This document shows positions 5,732 through 9,338 of a DNA stretch of 9,338 bases, in pieces. Below the pieces are notes generated by a model, which saw only the letters and a program-made list of their open reading frames with translations, did no database searches and was not told the DNA's origin. Location of the stretch: assembly GCA_947643295.1 (NCBI GenBank), contig CANRVM010000041.1, positions 1-9,338 on the forward strand, in the 5' to 3' direction. A program made the position numbers and the translations under genes. The DNA is from an uncultured Mycoplasmatota bacterium (GTDB lineage Bacteria > Bacillota_I > Bacilli_A > RF39 > UBA660). Each line of letters opens with the position of its first letter. Within the stretch, counting starts at the first letter, position 1.

Positions 5732-6457
5732 ATGGTTTTAGATTTAAAAATAAATGAATTTGAAGGACCGCTTGATTTATTGCTTCATTTAATAAAAGAA
5801 AATAAGATGGATATTTTTGATATTAAAATAGAAAAAATAACAGATCAATATTTAACCTATCTTGATAACCAAGAATCTATGAATCTAGAAATTGCCAGCG
5901 AATATCTTGTTTTGGCAACAGAATTAATTGAAATTAAGTCAAAAATGTTACTTCCAAATGAAAAGGAAAAAATAGAAAATGAAGAAGAGAAGGACCCTAG
6001 AGAAGAGTTAGTCAATCGACTATTAGAATATGAAGCTTATAAAAAAATAACGCAAGAATTAAAAGAAAAAGAAAATATTAGAAGGGCTATTTATACAAAA
6101 CCTGCTAGTAATTTAATGGAGTATCGAAAAGAAGATAGTAACGTTGGATTAGATATCGATATTAATGATTTGGTAGAAGCATTAAAAAAGTTTATAGAAA
6201 GAAAAAGAGAAGATGTTCCTATATCAACAAAAGTAACAGAAAATGAGATAACAGTATCATCAAGAAGATATGATATTAAGATGATTTTATCAAGAGAAAA
6301 GAAAATTTCTTTTTTCAAGTTGTTTCCTACTTTAACGAAGGAATACATAGTGGCTACTTTCTTAGCAATATTAGAGATGGCTAAAAATAAGGAACTTATG
6401 ATAACACAAAATAATACATTTGATGATATAGTTTGTGAGGTGGTAGAAAATGAATAA
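5732..6457 (+). CDS. scpA: Segregation and condensation protein A (kleisin)
   Basis: The product is 241 aa, a normal length for the family. I chose the ATG at 5732 because GGAGG lies 8 nt before it and FEGPLDLLL is correctly placed. An ATG at 5717 would contain that ribosome binding site. ScpA is the kleisin subunit that bridges the SMC ATPase heads and, with an ScpB dimer, forms bacterial condensin on the nucleoid. The N-terminal domain is clear: INEFEGPLDLLLHLIKENKMDIFDI at residues 7-31, then ITDQYLTYL and the EYLVLATELIEIKSKMLLP helix that binds the SMC neck. A charged linker follows (about 76-180). The C-terminal winged helix (about 200-235) contains EYIVATFLAILEMAKNKEL. The frame overlaps scpB by 8 nt, so the two are probably translationally coupled. 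Confidence 0.97.
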   Translation: MVLDLKINEFEGPLDLLLHLIKENKMDIFDIKIEKITDQYLTYLDNQESMNLEIASEYLVLATELIEIKSKMLLPNEKEKIENEEEKDPREELVNRLLEYEAYKKITQELKEKENIRRAIYTKPASNLMEYRKEDSNVGLDIDINDLVEALKKFIERKREDVPISTKVTENEITVSSRRYDIKMILSREKKISFFKLFPTLTKEYIVATFLAILEMAKNKELMITQNNTFDDIVCEVVENE

Positions 6458-7025
6458 CTTGGCAATCTTAGAGGGATTATTATATGTTGTAGGTGAAGAA
6501 GGATTAACATTGGAACAAATTGAGTATGTATTAGAATTAGAAGAGGAAGATGCACAGCGATTGCTGAAAGATTTAAGAAAAGAATATGAAAACAATAAAA
6601 GAGGTATTCGGATTGACTTTCTAGGCAATCGATTTAAATTAACAACAAAATCAGAACACAAAGATTATTATCAAAAACTAATGGAAAATCCAACAACAAA
6701 TACACTTAGTCAAGCAGCGTTAGAGACTCTCGCTATTATTGCGTATAATCAGCCAATCACAAGAATACAAATAGATGAGATTAGAGGAGTTGCTAGTGGA
6801 CAACTGGTTAGAAAGTTAGTAGCAAAGGGATTTATAAAGGAAAGCGGAAGAAGTGATATGGTAGGAAGACCTATTTTATATGAAACAACTCATGAATTTT
6901 TAGATTACTTTGGACTTGCAAATATAGAGTCTTTACCAGATGTATCTCAACTTATTGACAGTACGAACGAAGAGAACGATAAAGAAAAAGATTTATATCA
7001 TTCAAAATATAAGGAGGAGGAATAA
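6450..7025 (+). CDS. scpB: Segregation and condensation protein B
   Basis: The product is 191 aa, typical for the family. The start lies inside the end of scpA with GAGGTGG 6 nt upstream. ScpB dimers bind the linker of ScpA and complete the SMC-ScpAB condensin complex needed for chromosome compaction and segregation. The N-terminal winged helix has NNLAILEGLLYVVGEEGLT. The second winged helix carries the family signature LSQAALETLAIIAYNQPITR, then IDEIRGVASGQLVRKLV, then GRPILYETTHEFLDYFGL near residues 139-156. The acidic, poorly conserved tail (about 165-191) is normal. It is the last protein gene of the scpAB operon, 82 nt before a tRNA gene. Confidence 0.97.
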   Translation: MNNLAILEGLLYVVGEEGLTLEQIEYVLELEEEDAQRLLKDLRKEYENNKRGIRIDFLGNRFKLTTKSEHKDYYQKLMENPTTNTLSQAALETLAIIAYNQPITRIQIDEIRGVASGQLVRKLVAKGFIKESGRSDMVGRPILYETTHEFLDYFGLANIESLPDVSQLIDSTNEENDKEKDLYHSKYKEEE

Positions 7026-7086
7026 ATATAGTTATTCTTTTCTCCAATTAAAAAATTTAATTTTATACACCATTTTAAAAAAAATA

Positions 7087-7095
7087 TGGTATAAT
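7087..7095 (+). promoter_or_regulatory. Promoter of tRNA-Leu
   Basis: TGGTATAAT joins a perfect TATAAT to a TGn extension. No good -35 is present at 17 nt; ATACAC lies 19 nt upstream. Transcription would begin about 6 nt before the mature tRNA 5' end. Confidence 0.6.
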
Positions 7096-7107
7096 AATTC
7101 TGTAATT

Positions 7108-7192
7108 GCTTGGATGGCGGAATTGGTATACGCACAGCACTCAAAATGCTGCGACTCCGGTCATGAGGGTTCGACTCCCTTTCCAAGCACCA
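7108..7192 (+). tRNA. tRNA-Leu (anticodon CAA)
   Basis: This is an 85-nt class II tRNA decoding UUG. Acceptor arms GCTTGGA and TCCAAGC pair perfectly, with discriminator A and an encoded CCA. The anticodon stem CAGCA/TGCTG encloses loop CTCAAAA, with anticodon CAA at 7142-7144. A long variable arm follows and a T arm with TTCGACT loop. The D arm has GGCGGAATTGGTA. It has its own promoter and a downstream terminator. No duplicate of its 3' end was found in the window that would mark an integration site. Confidence 0.97.
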
Positions 7193-7202
7193 TAGGGAAA
7201 TT

Positions 7203-7219
7203 AGTCGAACTAATCGACT
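7203..7219 (+). other. Hairpin just after tRNA-Leu
   Basis: AGTCGA (7203-7208) and TCGACT (7214-7219) pair around ACTAA, 11 nt after the CCA end. It may guide 3' trailer processing. Its right arm can instead pair with the loop of the downstream terminator (see findings). Confidence 0.45.
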
Positions 7220-7231
7220 TGAAATATATGA

Positions 7232-7258
7232 AAGGTTAATTTCGAGTTAGCCTTTTTT
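7232..7258 (+). terminator. Intrinsic terminator of the tRNA-Leu transcript
   Basis: AAGGTTAA (7232-7239) pairs with TTAGCCTT (7247-7254), with one wobble and a 7-nt loop. A run of six T ends at 7258. It is placed to end the tRNA transcript before the 91 aa gene. Confidence 0.75.
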
Positions 7259-7285
7259 ATATGCTTTGAGAGGAGTTGATTAGTT

Positions 7286-7561
7286 ATGCAAATAATAAAG
7301 GAAAAACTAGATATTGATGAAACATTAAATAAGAAAATAAAAAATATATTGAAGTTTCTAAATATCAAGAAAAAAATACAGAAGGGAAATATAATTAATA
7401 TTTCTAAAACTAACCTTGCTTACATTGAACCTCATAAGTTAGTTATTAATAATATTACTTATCTATTCTTTAATGAATGTGAAAATGTTTATATTAATAC
7501 TTTAGAGGAATCAATACCCTTAAATGAGTTTGAAAATCACATTAAAACACATAAAAACTAG
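7286..7561 (+). CDS. Unrecognised small protein, 91 aa
   Basis: I recognise no family. The ATG has GAGAGGAG ending 10 nt upstream. The product starts with a Lys-rich helical half (KIKNILKFLNIKKKIQKGN). A probable beta half follows, with HKLVINNITYLFFNECENVYI, and the end is a charged tail. There is one Cys, and no membrane segment or signal peptide. No clear promoter separates it from the tRNA terminator, so it may depend on read-through. It sits between core genes and a recombinase, and could be the outermost gene of an integrated element or a normal chromosomal orphan. The long frame, good ribosome binding site and lack of competing frames support it as real. Confidence 0.6.
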   Translation: MQIIKEKLDIDETLNKKIKNILKFLNIKKKIQKGNIINISKTNLAYIEPHKLVINNITYLFFNECENVYINTLEESIPLNEFENHIKTHKN

Positions 7562-7566
7562 ACCTA

Positions 7567-7594
7567 TTGACAAATGAAAAATAAATGATAGAAT
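7567..7594 (+). promoter_or_regulatory. Strong promoter upstream of the recombinase leader
   Basis: A perfect TTGACA (7567-7572) and TAGAAT (7589-7594) are 16 nt apart, and TGA before the -10 gives the TGn extension. Transcription would start near 7601. It is the best promoter in the window and fires into a roughly 150-nt leader ahead of the recombinase. Confidence 0.75.
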
Positions 7595-7602
7595 ATGAAA
7601 TC

Positions 7603-7630
7603 AATAAATGAATGCAGTATCTCATTTATT
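7603..7630 (+). other. 5' leader hairpin
   Basis: AATAAATGA (7603-7611) and TCATTTATT (7622-7630) pair perfectly over 9 bp with a 10-nt loop. It would form at the extreme 5' end of the transcript from the TTGACA promoter, where such stems often protect RNA. Just after it comes GGTGGG, the ribosome binding site of the leader peptide. Confidence 0.5.
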
Positions 7631-7646
7631 AGATTGGTGGGATTCT

Positions 7647-7709
7647 ATGCATAAATTACATAATAAGAAATTAAAAATTTATTTTGAGGAGTCAAAGGTA
7701 TTAGTTTGA
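7647..7709 (+). CDS. Putative 20 aa leader peptide of the recombinase transcript
   Basis: An ATG with GGTGGG 5 nt upstream opens a 20-codon frame, MHKLHNKKLKIYFEESKVLV, ending in TGA at 7707-7709. The last six sense codons cover the whole left arm of the downstream terminator stem, and the stop lies in its loop. A ribosome translating this frame would therefore disturb the terminator. The peptide matches no leader I know. Chance is possible for a frame this short, but the ribosome binding site and exact overlap favour function. Confidence 0.4.
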   Translation: MHKLHNKKLKIYFEESKVLV

Positions 7710-7733
7710 GCTAGTATTTTTGACTCCCTTTTT
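7688..7733 (+). terminator. Strong intrinsic terminator or attenuator in the recombinase leader
   Basis: GGAGTCAAA (7688-7696) pairs perfectly with TTTGACTCC (7719-7727). The stem continues inward through wobbles to TTAG/CTAG, for about 17 bp around a 6-nt loop. C and five T follow. It lies between the TTGACA promoter and the recombinase, 23 nt before the latter's start codon. Most transcripts should stop here unless the stem is prevented from forming. Confidence 0.8.
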
Positions 7734-7753
7734 AGTAGAAAAGGAGTTGATAA

Positions 7754-9338
<1,585 letters not shown>

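Noticed and set aside
7108..7192. tRNA-Leu as the attachment site of the recombinase element
   Set aside because: No repeat of the tRNA 3' end is found in the window, and large serine recombinases seldom target tRNA genes.
6940..7239. 99-codon plus-strand frame running through the scpB end and tRNA-Leu
   Set aside because: It reads across a clear tRNA and overlaps scpB out of frame. The ATG has no ribosome binding site.
7271..7751. AGGAGTTGAT present before both the 91 aa gene (7271-7280) and the recombinase (7742-7751), as a possible direct-repeat attachment site
   Set aside because: The shared ten bases are mostly the ribosome binding site, each placed correctly before an ATG, and the flanks do not match. 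Chance plus function explains it.

Overview
The window comes from an AT-rich (roughly 30% G+C or less by eye), low-GC Gram-positive type bacterium. It has strong AGGAGG ribosome binding sites, an scpA-scpB pair, a tRNA-Leu with an encoded CCA end, WXG100 proteins and a DUF4176 protein. Every Trp codon I read is TGG, and no coding frame needs TGA as a sense codon, so the standard bacterial code fits. The best guess is a Bacilli or Erysipelotrichia-like, possibly gut, member of the Bacillota. The genus cannot be told from the sequence.

Region 1 (1-2100). The last few codons of an unidentified gene are followed by a 439-446 aa protein with a transglutaminase/papain-like Cys-His-(Asn/Asp) pattern. 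A hairpin and a C-rich sequence resembling an IS3-family terminus follow. Next comes about 270 bp with no convincing gene, and then a minus-strand RNHCP zinc-ribbon gene.

Region 2 (2170-5680). This is a type VII secretion (ESX/Yuk-like) accessory locus. It holds two adjacent small WXG100 genes, a 229 aa all-helical protein and a 540 aa protein. The 540 aa protein has no signal peptide, a Lys-rich core, a long Asn/Thr/Asp linker, one late Gly/Ala-rich membrane segment and an acidic tail. A DUF4176 protein closes the run, and a terminator hairpin overlaps its stop codon. No EssC/YukB ATPase or other membrane component of the machine is visible, so the secretion apparatus must lie outside the window. 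The 229 aa and 540 aa proteins match no family I recognise and are the most novel genes here.

Region 3 (5681-7260). This part is core chromosome. scpA and scpB overlap by 8 nt and are read from their own extended -10 promoter. tRNA-Leu(CAA) follows with its own promoter and terminator. The spacer after the tRNA can fold in two mutually exclusive ways.

Region 4 (7261-9338). A 91 aa orphan gene is followed by a near-consensus promoter, a roughly 130-nt leader and a large serine recombinase gene that runs off the end of the window. The leader carries a 5' hairpin, a 20-codon leader peptide and a strong intrinsic terminator whose left arm lies inside the peptide frame. This layout suggests translation-coupled attenuation of the recombinase, or a small RNA, and marks the probable edge of an integrated element.
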